DNA of 9,715 nt from NCBI GenBank assembly GCA_937919945.1, contig CALESY010000051.1, positions 1 through 9,715 on the forward strand, written 5' to 3'. The stretch is from an uncultured Chitinophagaceae bacterium. Its GTDB lineage: Bacteria; Bacteroidota; Bacteroidia; Chitinophagales; Chitinophagaceae. Position 1 is the first letter of the stretch. Each line of letters starts with the position of its first letter. A program made the position numbers and the translations under genes. The notes below the pieces were generated by a model. That model worked only from the letters and a program-made list of their open reading frames with translations. It was not told the origin of the DNA and ran no database searches. This document shows, in pieces, positions 1 through 5,607 of the stretch.

Positions 1-1224
1 TTTTGCAAAAGTGCTCAATGCAATTCGGCTCAAGTACTCATTTTTGTATCCTGGGGATTCAAAAATATTAGCTAGTTGAAAATCAGCTGAATGATTAATA
101 TAATCTTTAGCATTCCTTACTTCTCCCGACTCCATTGATAGTATATAACAGTTTCTACCTTCAAGCCTAGAAACTATTTGAGGTGAATGGGTGGCAATAA
201 TAAAATGACATTTTTTATACATCCTAAATGTGGATATTAATAACTGAATATACTTTTCTTGCCATTGAGGATGCAAACAAACTTCTGGTTCATCTATACA
301 AATAATTGTATTATCCTTTATCTTACTAGCAATACCAAGTATACTTAATATCACACTTTGCTCCCCTGAACTAGCGTCCTTAATTGAAAATGCCCTGTGT
401 GATTTTACAGACCTCAACTTTACATCCCTCAGCTTTAAGAGACCAGACTGTATTAAAAAAATAAGATCCTGTTTATCTAACAGCTCGTACATATGATCAA
501 AATATATACCGCCATTTTCAATTAACACTCTGCATCTAGCACCTACGCCAAGAGAAAGTATTTTCTCACAAACAGTCATTAATATTTCAATTTTTTCACG
601 ATCTAGATTATCATTATCATCTAAAAAAAACCTTTTATTAAAATATTTAAACGCTGGATTTCGGAAGCCATGATATATTTGTTCTTCAAAATTATCAGAA
701 CGGATAGCATCTAATATCATGCCCTTAGAAAATGACAAAGAAAATATCATTTCTATATTTTCATCATACCCTAAGAACCCCAACACCCTTGTTATATCAT
801 CTATTTGCTGCGGGTTGCGTATTGCAATTTCTACTAATGATGCTGTTATTTTAGACATGTAAGACAGTCCAAAATTGGCACTAATCAAATCTCGTAAGCC
901 GAGGTAATAATATTCATCAATTTGCTTACCTGTTCTTTTGTTTAATGGAAACTTATCGAATGGGCTAGTAGAAACCGCAATTACCATATCTGGTTCCTCC
1001 GTCATTTCAATATAACCTTCTAAAGACTTCTGAAAACCAAGATCAGAATCTCTATAAAAATCGTTTATGTTACTACTTAGAACTTGCTTGATTACGGCAC
1101 CTAACAAAGAGCTTTTACCAGTACCATTTTTACCTACAATGACTGTATAATTATTCTCTGTGTAGTCAAAATAATCTTCAACAAAATCAATAGACTTGTC
1201 TCCGATACGAAATTTGGTTATCAT
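1..1224 (-). CDS. AAA/ABC-type ATPase (OLD/PtuA-like), 3' end cut off by window edge
   Basis: This is a 408-codon reading frame with no stop, so the C-terminus lies beyond the left edge. It carries a full set of ABC/SMC-type ATPase motifs: Walker A IVGKNGTGKSS (residues 29-39), a signature-like SSGEQS (285-290), Walker B TIICIDEPEVCLHP (306-319) and an H-loop IIATHSPQIV (342-351). Walker A and the signature are about 250 residues apart, as in single-chain RecF/OLD/AAA_21 ATPases. Family members work as stand-alone ATPases or as the ATPase half of phage-defence systems (OLD, Gabija GajA, Septu PtuA, some retrons). No Toprim or HNH nuclease domain is visible in the part seen. The gene is AT-rich (12 of 60 bases are G or C at 601-660), unlike the right side of the window. 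ATG at 1222-1224 is the only sensible start, because Walker A begins about 28 residues later. The ATPase call is firm; a defence role is inference. Confidence 0.9.
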   Translation of the reverse strand, partial: MITKFRIGDKSIDFVEDYFDYTENNYTVIVGKNGTGKSSLLGAVIKQVLSSNINDFYRDSDLGFQKSLEGYIEMTEEPDMVIAVSTSPFDKFPLNKRTGKQIDEYYYLGLRDLISANFGLSYMSKITASLVEIAIRNPQQIDDITRVLGFLGYDENIEMIFSLSFSKGMILDAIRSDNFEEQIYHGFRNPAFKYFNKRFFLDDNDNLDREKIEILMTVCEKILSLGVGARCRVLIENGGIYFDHMYELLDKQDLIFLIQSGLLKLRDVKLRSVKSHRAFSIKDASSGEQSVILSILGIASKIKDNTIICIDEPEVCLHPQWQEKYIQLLISTFRMYKKCHFIIATHSPQIVSRLEGRNCYILSMESGEVRNAKDYINHSADFQLANIFESPGYKNEYLSRIALSTFAK

Positions 1225-1270
1225 GATGTGTAAAATGTGTAGCTAATATATACAATTTGAAAAACAAAAA

Positions 1271-1303
1271 AACACCCCCCAGTTTGTGGCTAAAAACTGT
1301 GTT
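1271..1303. other. Bulged hairpin upstream of the ATPase gene
   Basis: AACAC (1271-1275) can pair with GTGTT (1299-1303), and AGTTT (1281-1285) with AAACT (1294-1298). This gives ten base pairs with a five-C bulge on one side and an eight-base loop. It lies 47-79 bases upstream of the ATPase start, where an operator or leader structure would sit, but nothing else supports a role. Confidence 0.3.
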
Positions 1304-1379
1304 ACCAAGGCAAAAAAATCTTCTAATTTACAAAACATGTAACAGCAAGAGTTTATAGACAGTAGATCCCCCCGCTCGG

Positions 1380-1395
1380 CGTAGTCTCAGGCTAC
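1380..1395. repeat. Short inverted repeat CGTAG/CTACG
   Basis: CGTAG and CTACG are separated by about seven bases within a GC-richer patch (1368-1405) that stands out from its AT-rich surroundings. It lies between divergent genes, so a terminator is not expected here. It may be part of the same interspersed-repeat cluster as the DCFVPRND motif just downstream. Function is unknown. Confidence 0.3.
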
Positions 1396-1460
1396 GTCGC
1401 TACAAGCAGCAAATCTCCTGATTGGCAATAGAATGATAGCAATTATTGGAACACCATACA

Positions 1461-1495
1461 CGAGACCAGATTGCTTCGTGCCTCGCAATGACTCG
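1461..1495. repeat. Short interspersed repeat of the DCFVPRND type
   Basis: The bases around 1467-1491 read GATTGCTTCGTGCCTCGCAA with adjoining TGAC. In one frame this translates as DCFVPRND, a string often met in spurious translations of a short palindromic repeat found in many bacterial genomes. Two nested inverted repeats are visible: ATTGC/GCAAT flanking TTCGTGCCTC, and an outer CGAG (1461-1464)/CTCG (1492-1495). It is probably a non-autonomous repeat. The family identity rests on recall of that translated string. Confidence 0.55.
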
Positions 1496-1500
1496 AGAAG

Positions 1501-1684
1501 AAATACACTTTACAAAAACAATTCAACCAACAACAAAACACCCACCCCTACTCTACTATCCTGCTGTTGTATTGTTATATACTATTATGTACTCTCCTAT
1601 CCTTGGTTAACCAGTGGTTGAGGTTTGGTTAACCAACCGTTCATAATGCAATGACTATCAACAGCCATCAGCGTGGTGGTAAAA
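1501..1684. repeat. Dispersed repeat, copy A
   Basis: About 184 bases that match 2325-2507 in the same orientation. Both copies start with AAATAC...CTTTACAAAA, continue through a pyrimidine-rich block containing CTGTTATATACTATT or a near variant, reach CCTT, then have a 33-base core of three 11-bp units. They close with CATAATGCAATGA and an identical 19-base block, CATCAGCGTGGTGGTAAAA (1666-1684 here). No similarity continues beyond either end. The ends have at most a weak inverted TTTAC. No transposase is present, so this is best described as a non-autonomous repeat or a structured RNA/DNA element. Confidence 0.85.
1603..1636. repeat. Core hairpin of repeat copy A (11-bp units)
   Basis: Three 11-bp units lie at 1605-1615 (GGTTAACCAGT), 1616-1626 (GGTTGAGGTTT) and 1627-1637 (GGTTAACCAAC). 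TTGGTTAACCA (1603-1613) is a perfect reverse complement of TGGTTAACCAA (1626-1636), giving an 11-bp stem with a 12-base loop. Each arm is itself palindromic around GGTTAACC. Copy B has different bases at the same place but can form an equivalent stem. Confidence 0.7.
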
Positions 1685-1747
1685 TGCGGGTTGTGGAGTT
1701 GGTGAAATATTTGTTGATTTTATAGTTGTACAATAATGAATAGCTAA

Positions 1748-1775
1748 TTGTTTTATAATGTCAGTTATACTTTTT
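1748..1775 (+). promoter_or_regulatory. Putative Bacteroidota promoter for the two-module secreted protein
   Basis: TTG (1748-1750) is followed after 17 bases by TACTTTTT (1768-1775), one mismatch from the Bacteroidota -7 element TAnnTTTG and within its usual spacing. Transcription would begin near 1780-1785. That leaves a leader of about 25-30 bases before ATG 1811 and rules out the upstream in-frame TTG as the start codon. Confidence 0.4.
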
Positions 1776-1810
1776 TTATACCTTACATACACAACAAAGC
1801 AAACTGTTTT

Positions 1811-2236
1811 ATGCAATTAAAAATTACGGTATCATTAGGGGTTATTCTGTTCTTTTTTATGCAACAGCCTCTGTATGGATATATGCAATCTTATACTGCC
1901 TACAACAGTGATACTACAAAAAGAAAAGATATAGCCAACAAATCCGTTTCTCAACAAGAAATAGACTGGGGAATAAGTTTAGAAAACAAAGTAAAAGGCG
2001 GATATCAACCAACTCAAGAAGAAGTAGCAAAATATGAGAACATTGCACAAAGATTAGCTGCCAGTCAGACACAACAACAACACAAAACCAATACTTCCGT
2101 TGAAACAGTTTCCGATGAAGAATTAAAATGGGCGCTTAGTTTGGAAGAAAAATTAAAAAGTAAAAACTATCAACCTACGCAAGAAGAAACAGCTAAATAC
2201 CAAAACATTGCACAAAGATTAGCGGCAAGCAAATAA
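1811..2236 (+). CDS. Small secreted protein with two copies of a ~41-residue module
   Basis: A 141-residue protein of unknown function. Residues 1-24 form a signal peptide: a Lys, then a hydrophobic stretch (VSLGVILFFF), ending near PLYGY. Two homologous modules follow, residues 46-86 (nt 1946-2068) and 100-141 (nt 2108-2233). They share V-S-x-x-E-x-x-W, SLE-x-K-x-K, YQPTQEE, AKY-x-NIAQRLAAS, and are joined by a Gln/Thr-rich linker (TQQQHKTN). Each module is predicted to be largely helical. The frame extends upstream to a TTG at 1748, but that would bury the signal peptide and overlap a promoter-like motif, so ATG 1811 is preferred. No Shine-Dalgarno is visible. Copies A and B of a dispersed repeat lie on either side. 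Export to the periplasm or outside is likely; I do not recognise the family with confidence. Confidence 0.75.
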   Translation: MQLKITVSLGVILFFFMQQPLYGYMQSYTAYNSDTTKRKDIANKSVSQQEIDWGISLENKVKGGYQPTQEEVAKYENIAQRLAASQTQQQHKTNTSVETVSDEELKWALSLEEKLKSKNYQPTQEETAKYQNIAQRLAASK

Positions 2237-2254
2237 CAACCAACTAAGAAAAAC

Positions 2255-2269
2255 TGAGCGTATTGCTCA
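2255..2269. terminator. Possible weak terminator hairpin
   Basis: TGAGC (2255-2259) pairs with GCTCA (2265-2269) around a GTATT loop, 19 bases after the stop of the two-module protein. There is no T-tract after it, so it is a poor match to an intrinsic terminator; position is the main argument. Confidence 0.25.
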
Positions 2270-2324
2270 CACATAGCACGCTTATATAATGGGCCATTTT
2301 GTTCTCAAACACTTTACATTGTAT

Positions 2325-2507
2325 AAATACTTTACAAAACAATTCACCACCAATAACACAGCCCCACCCCCTACTCTCCTATCCTGTTGTTGTACTGTTA
2401 TATACTATTCTGTTCTCTCCTGTCCTTGTTCAACGTACGTTGAACGTGCGTTGAACGTGCGTTGCATAATGCAATGATTATCAATACCCATCAGCGTGGT
2501 GGTAAAA
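2325..2507. repeat. Dispersed repeat, copy B
   Basis: The direct-orientation partner of 1501-1684, about 824 bases further on. The pyrimidine-rich block and the 19-base end block CATCAGCGTGGTGGTAAAA (2489-2507) are shared, while the core units differ. Just after the core, TTGCATAATGCAA (2462-2474) is an odd palindrome; copy A has the same block without its first G. It lies between convergent genes, whereas copy A lies between divergent ones. Confidence 0.85.
2428..2456. repeat. Core hairpin of repeat copy B (11-bp units)
   Basis: Units at 2428-2438 (GTTCAACGTAC), 2439-2449 (GTTGAACGTGC) and 2450-2460 (GTTGAACGTGC). GTTCAACGTAC (2428-2438) can pair with GTGCGTTGAAC (2446-2456) in an 11-bp stem with one G-T wobble and a 7-base loop. 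Alternatively 2428-2445 is an 18-base perfect palindrome. The distance from CCTT to the conserved 3' block is the same as in copy A. Confidence 0.7.
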
Positions 2508-2569
2508 CGGAGATATTAGCATGATGATTTTTTTGCTCTTCAGGCATCTCATTTATCTGTACACAAGCC

Positions 2570-3217
2570 CTATTTCTCAGCCTCAACATACAACGACTCG
2601 ATGGCTCGCTCCGGTGTATCATTCAGCAACTCGGGGTTGGCACTCTGCCCGAATGACATTTTGCGCACATTCTTAAACCCGTTACGTGTTAGCAACACGC
2701 GGAAGGTTTCAAAATCGTAGATAAATAAGTGTCCGTGATTTCTGAATATACCGTTTATACGGTGCATGGGCGATATGTAGTTTTCTTCAAAAGGCATTTT
2801 TACATCCTCACCCTGCTTTTTGCGGTTGTATATATCTACATACAGTTCTCCATCGGGCACTATAATGCGCAATATACCTCCCGGCTTCAGCATACGGTAA
2901 AATTCCCTTATGTTTTCCTCACAGGCTTCAAAAGGTATGTGTTCTAAACAATGCTCTGTATAAATACCTTCAAAACGATTATCGGGGAAAGGATATTTTT
3001 TCTTTACAATGTCCCATACCACATCTACATTAGGTAGCCACTCATAGTCGAGGTTTACAAACTTGGGGGATGCGTTGAACCCGCAGCCAACGTCTAAATA
3101 TTTTCTGTCATTCAGTTTGCTCTTAACCTGCCATTCGCCTCCCCTGCGCACCGCACTTATCCACTGCCTTACTTTGGCGTATGATGTGATGGGGCGGCTA
3201 AGACTGATATGAGACAT
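2570..3217 (-). CDS. Class I SAM-dependent methyltransferase
   Basis: A 215-residue cytoplasmic protein with the Rossmann methyltransferase motifs in order. Motif I is YLDVGCGFN (residues 40-48), which binds S-adenosylmethionine. FVNLDYEW (53-60) carries the acidic residue expected to contact the ribose. PFPDNRFEGIYTEHCLEHI (76-94) is a typical Methyltransf_11 segment, and MLKPGGILRIIVPDGE (109-124) forms the strand-turn after the 'LKPGG' loop. The NLDYEW...DVVWDI plus EHCLEHI pattern resembles methyltransferases often found beside polysaccharide or glycosyltransferase genes, but no such genes lie here and the substrate cannot be read from sequence. The C-terminal part (145-215) probably covers the substrate pocket. 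It is transcribed apart from the gene upstream, which ends in a terminator at 3319-3350. Length is normal for a compact family member. Confidence 0.88.
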   Translation of the reverse strand: MSHISLSRPITSYAKVRQWISAVRRGGEWQVKSKLNDRKYLDVGCGFNASPKFVNLDYEWLPNVDVVWDIVKKKYPFPDNRFEGIYTEHCLEHIPFEACEENIREFYRMLKPGGILRIIVPDGELYVDIYNRKKQGEDVKMPFEENYISPMHRINGIFRNHGHLFIYDFETFRVLLTRNGFKNVRKMSFGQSANPELLNDTPERAIESLYVEAEK

Positions 3218-3249
3218 AGATTTCTTTTTTTGAGAATATTATTACGACG

Positions 3250-3289
3250 TTTTATTATTGCCACAACGAGCGGCAAAATAGTAATAAAA
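3250..3289. other. Imperfect 13-bp stem-loop in the methyltransferase leader region
   Basis: TTTTATTA (3250-3257) and TTGCC (3258-3262) pair with GGCAA (3272-3276) and TAATAAAA (3282-3289), leaving a nine-base loop and a five-base bulge (AATAG). It lies 33-72 bases upstream of the methyltransferase start. There is no following T-tract on either strand, so a terminator is unlikely; an operator or leader structure is possible. Confidence 0.35.
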
Positions 3290-3318
3290 ATGCTATTGAG
3301 CTACTATGCAGCAAAAGA

Positions 3319-3350
3319 AAGGCAGGCACATATCAGTACGTACCTGCCTT
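3319..3350 (-). terminator. Intrinsic terminator after the DUF4345-like gene
   Basis: AAGGCAGG (3319-3326) is the exact complement of CCTGCCTT (3343-3350) around a 16-base loop. Read on the minus strand the stem is followed by the T-rich TTTCTTTTG (3312-3320), about 22 bases after the stop codon at 3373. Position and T-tract fit a terminator for that gene. Confidence 0.7.
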
Positions 3351-3372
3351 AATACCCGATACTCACTTATAG

Positions 3373-3792
3373 TTAGCCAGCCACACGTGTAGCCTGTGGT
3401 TTGTAAAATATCAACAATACCATAGAACACAGAAAAAGTAAGCCCTCAATATTCAACCAACGGCTGCCAAAACTACCCAATGGCCCCTCGCTTATGATGG
3501 TGATGATGCGGGATAGTGCATAGAAACCCCACAGCATGGTGAGGAATGCAAGCCCTGCACGTTTGTCTTTCAGCAACAGGTATATAAGGCTGATGACGAT
3601 GGTAAGCCCTACACCACCATACACACCGCGTATAGAGCTGAAGGCATCGTTATTGGGCAGGCTTACCTGCACAAGGTCCATCACCATTTGCGGGCTGAAA
3701 AATGCCATGGCACTTACCATCAATAATGAGAAGGCAGAGAAAACAATCAAAATCCCTGCACTGATGCTTAAAAATCTGTTATTGCTTTTCAT
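3373..3792 (-). CDS. DUF4345-like four-helix inner-membrane protein
   Basis: A 139-residue hydrophobic protein with four predicted membrane helices at about residues 8-31, 57-74, 79-97 and 113-130. The short hydrophilic segments include SSIRGVYGGVGL (52-63), RAGLAFLTMLWGFYALSRI (78-96) and SEGPLGSF (101-108). An RxxYGG element before helix 2, a Gly/Arg-containing helix 3 and a short G-P loop before helix 4 match my memory of the DUF4345 family. That family's biochemical role is unknown. Start ATG 3792 puts a short basic N-terminus (KSNNR) before the first helix. It is an isolated gene with its own terminator at 3319-3350. The membrane call is sure; the family call is moderate. Confidence 0.8.
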   Translation of the reverse strand: MKSNNRFLSISAGILIVFSAFSLLMVSAMAFFSPQMVMDLVQVSLPNNDAFSSIRGVYGGVGLTIVISLIYLLLKDKRAGLAFLTMLWGFYALSRIITIISEGPLGSFGSRWLNIEGLLFLCSMVLLIFYKPQATRVAG

Positions 3793-3933
3793 ATGTATTA
3801 AATTTTATGCAAAGCTCTAACCCCGCAGAAATATAAATATTGGCACAGGCAAAGATTTTAATACCCGAACGTATGTATCACACGCTGTTTACACCGCAGC
3901 ATGAGGATTAATTACTAACGTGTGCACTAATAA

Positions 3934-4374
3934 TCATCTGTGCATACTGTATATAACAAAGTGTGCGGAAATGGTTTTGGTATCTGTATTAGCCTGATTG
4001 GTAAATGTAACATGCAGTGTACCTTCTGCATGGTCATTATCTGTGGCTGTAATACGTATATCGCCATTGGTAATGCCGGTGGCAGCAAAGCCCTCATCTT
4101 CGGCATAGTACACATCACTTATGCCAGGTTGGGTATTTTGAGCAGTTTGCAGGGTATTGATATGCACTTTCAGCAATTGGTGTTCCGTTCCTTCAGCCAG
4201 TATATTCAGTTCACCTGTACGGCTATCCCAAGCCGCATCAATATTTTCTACTTGTATATCTGTATCATTATCGTCAACATGCAGTTGCAAGCTATGATGC
4301 GGAGCAGTTTGTTTTTTCGTACAGGCAGAGAGCAAAACGATTAGCAGCAATACAAGTGTATAAACGGACTTCAT
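3934..4374 (-). CDS. Small lipoprotein, DUF6252-like
   Basis: A 146-residue protein with a type II signal peptide: a Lys at position 2, a hydrophobic run (YTLVLLLIVLL) and a lipobox LSAC with the lipidated Cys at residue 18. The mature part is acidic and probably beta-rich, with alternating segments such as HSLQLHVDDND, GELNILAEG, GDIRITATDNDHAEGTLHVTFTN and TKTISAHFVIY. The late GDIxITATDNDxAEGTLxV stretch recalls the Bacteroidota lipoprotein family DUF6252, whose function is unknown; this is a resemblance, not a secure assignment. It would be anchored to the inner or outer membrane facing the periplasm, or exposed at the surface. A promoter-like motif lies at 4411-4438, so it may be transcribed alone. 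Confidence 0.72.
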   Translation of the reverse strand: MKSVYTLVLLLIVLLSACTKKQTAPHHSLQLHVDDNDTDIQVENIDAAWDSRTGELNILAEGTEHQLLKVHINTLQTAQNTQPGISDVYYAEDEGFAATGITNGDIRITATDNDHAEGTLHVTFTNQANTDTKTISAHFVIYSMHR

Positions 4375-4410
4375 AAACTATCGGGTAGATTGACAATGAC
4401 AATTCTACCA

Positions 4411-4438
4411 CAATACTACAAACCAGACATCTAAACAA
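4411..4438 (-). promoter_or_regulatory. Putative promoter for the small lipoprotein
   Basis: On the minus strand, TTG (4438-4436) is followed after 17 bases by TAGTATTG (4418-4411), one mismatch from TAnnTTTG. The -7 element lies 37 bases before the ATG. It is a weak but correctly placed match. Confidence 0.35.
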
Positions 4439-4582
4439 CCTTGTACATAACTATTATATAATACAGAGATAACTATTTAATAATAATGCGAATTGCCCGT
4501 CTTTGGCAAACAGAGGGTATAATGCCAATTCAGGATTAAGGTCATTTTTTATAGTAGTTTCGTGATATGTAAGACATTCAAT

Positions 4583-5518
4583 CTAGCCAAATGTAGCTTT
4601 TAATATGGCACTTATAGGGTCTATAAAAACAGCACCGGTAGGCATCTTGTCAAAATAAACAATCAAACTAACAGTCCTATTAACCTTCTTGCCATCATAA
4701 TTCAAAGCGGGTATCTGTTTTGGCAAACCTAGTATGAGTCTTTTGGCCTCTGCATCACAATCTGGGTGTAACGATTCAGCAACCCTTACATTCATTACAC
4801 TTCCAGCAGTATCAATCACAGCTATAACTTTTACATAGCCCACGACACCTTCTTTTACACACGAGACTGGGTATTTAATGTTTTTGTGGATATACTTATT
4901 ATACGCTTTTTCCCCACCTGGATAAGGCGGACAACATTCATGGAAATAATACGGCACTTTCTTACCACTCTCATCATAACACATACCAGACTTCATGTTA
5001 CCTCTTTTCCATTTTTCCTTTCTTTTTACTGCATCTGATTTATGATATTCAATGTAATCTCCGTGAAATAGCCCTTTTGCATAATCAACCTGTAAATACA
5101 AGGCACCATTATCTTCTCTATAATATTTTTGTACCCCTTGAAGTAGCCCGTTAACATAATATTCATCATCCGCTAATTTGCCGTTCTGATAATATCCTAC
5201 ATTTTTACCGTGTTTATTATTATTAATGTAATTTTCAGAATCTTCTACTTGTCCATTCTCATAATAGCGCTTCAAAATACCGTGATACACATCTTTGGGT
5301 ATAGTTTTACTGTATGCTTCCATTTGCAAAGCCCCGCTCATAAAGTAATCTTTTACCAAATACAGACCATTTGTTTGTCTGATAGGTTTCGGTCTGTAAT
5401 ATGTAGCACTATCTTTGGTTGATACTGTTTCCCAATCGGCATCATACCATGTAGTATCACTTTGTGCATTTACCTGCAAACTTGTAATGCAGTATAGGGC
5501 GAGGAAATATTTTTTCAT
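4583..5518 (-). CDS. Secreted YwqK/MORN-like repeat protein with TonB C-terminal domain
   Basis: A 311-residue exported protein. Residues 1-18 are a signal peptide ending VNA before Gln19. Residues ~50-190 hold degenerate YwqK/MORN-type repeats: GALQMEAYS, GILKRYYENGQVEDSENY, GKNVGYYQNGKLADDEYYVNGLLQG, GVQKYYREDNGALY, GLFHGDYIEY. Residues ~197-293 match the TonB C-terminal domain: PPYPGGEKAYNKYIHKNIKYP (197-217), VVGYVKVIAVIDTAGSV (225-241), a helix DAEAKRLILGLP, and a final strand VNRTVSLIVYF. TonB_C normally contacts TonB-dependent receptors at the outer membrane, but this protein has a cleavable signal and no membrane anchor, so energy transduction is doubtful. Soluble Bacteroidota proteins with this layout are common and unexplained. 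Four Cys (C180, C195, C196, C220) precede or begin the domain. A promoter-like motif lies at 5537-5567. Confidence 0.85.
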   Translation of the reverse strand: MKKYFLALYCITSLQVNAQSDTTWYDADWETVSTKDSATYYRPKPIRQTNGLYLVKDYFMSGALQMEAYSKTIPKDVYHGILKRYYENGQVEDSENYINNNKHGKNVGYYQNGKLADDEYYVNGLLQGVQKYYREDNGALYLQVDYAKGLFHGDYIEYHKSDAVKRKEKWKRGNMKSGMCYDESGKKVPYYFHECCPPYPGGEKAYNKYIHKNIKYPVSCVKEGVVGYVKVIAVIDTAGSVMNVRVAESLHPDCDAEAKRLILGLPKQIPALNYDGKKVNRTVSLIVYFDKMPTGAVFIDPISAILKATFG

Positions 5519-5536
5519 GTAATTGTCTTCTTAACG

Positions 5537-5567
5537 CAAATACAATAAATGTCTGCTAGATATGCAA
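5537..5567 (-). promoter_or_regulatory. Putative promoter for the YwqK/TonB_C gene
   Basis: On the minus strand, TTG (5567-5565) is followed after 20 bases by TGTATTTG (5544-5537), one mismatch from TAnnTTTG. The -7 element ends 18 bases before the ATG, which suits the short leaders usual in Bacteroidota. Confidence 0.4.
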
Positions 5568-5607
5568 GCATAAGTATAAAAATGTTCTTTACAATAAATA
5601 TTGACCC

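Larger units (their letters stand above)
1225..1810. other. Long non-coding stretch between divergent genes
   Basis: These 586 bases separate the minus-strand ATPase from the plus-strand small secreted protein. From left to right they hold the AT-rich leader of the ATPase, a bulged hairpin at 1271-1303, a CGTAG/CTACG inverted repeat at 1380-1395, a DCFVPRND-type interspersed repeat at 1461-1495, dispersed repeat copy A at 1501-1684, and a promoter-like motif at 1748-1775. A 62-codon open frame at 1433-1621 consists of repeat sequence and is not accepted as a gene. Confidence 0.7.
2237..2569. other. Non-coding stretch between convergent genes
   Basis: These 333 bases lie between the convergent stops of the two-module protein and the methyltransferase. 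They hold a small hairpin at 2255-2269, dispersed repeat copy B at 2325-2507, and about 60 bases with no recognisable feature. A 62-codon open frame at 2289-2477 is repeat sequence and not a gene. Confidence 0.7.

Noticed and set aside
1433..1621. 62-codon open frame with DCFVPRND
   Set aside because: It is a read-through of two non-coding repeats. Its C-terminal half is shared with the frame at 2289-2477 only because the repeat is shared; differences between the copies are not biased to silent positions and there is no start signal.
1748..1810. TTG start extending the two-module protein by 21 residues
   Set aside because: It would place a long segment before the signal peptide and overlaps the likely -33/-7 promoter elements.
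2428..2460. CRISPR-like array
   Set aside because: The units are contiguous 11-mers without spacers and there are no cas genes.
2289..2477. 62-codon open frame in repeat copy B
   Set aside because: Same reason as for copy A: it is repeat-derived, with no codon-level conservation, and it ends inside the variable core.
3940..4344. 134-codon plus-strand frame opposite the lipoprotein
   Set aside because: It is a shadow of the minus-strand gene, which has a clear lipobox; the plus-strand translation is Cys/Ile-rich with no recognisable domain.
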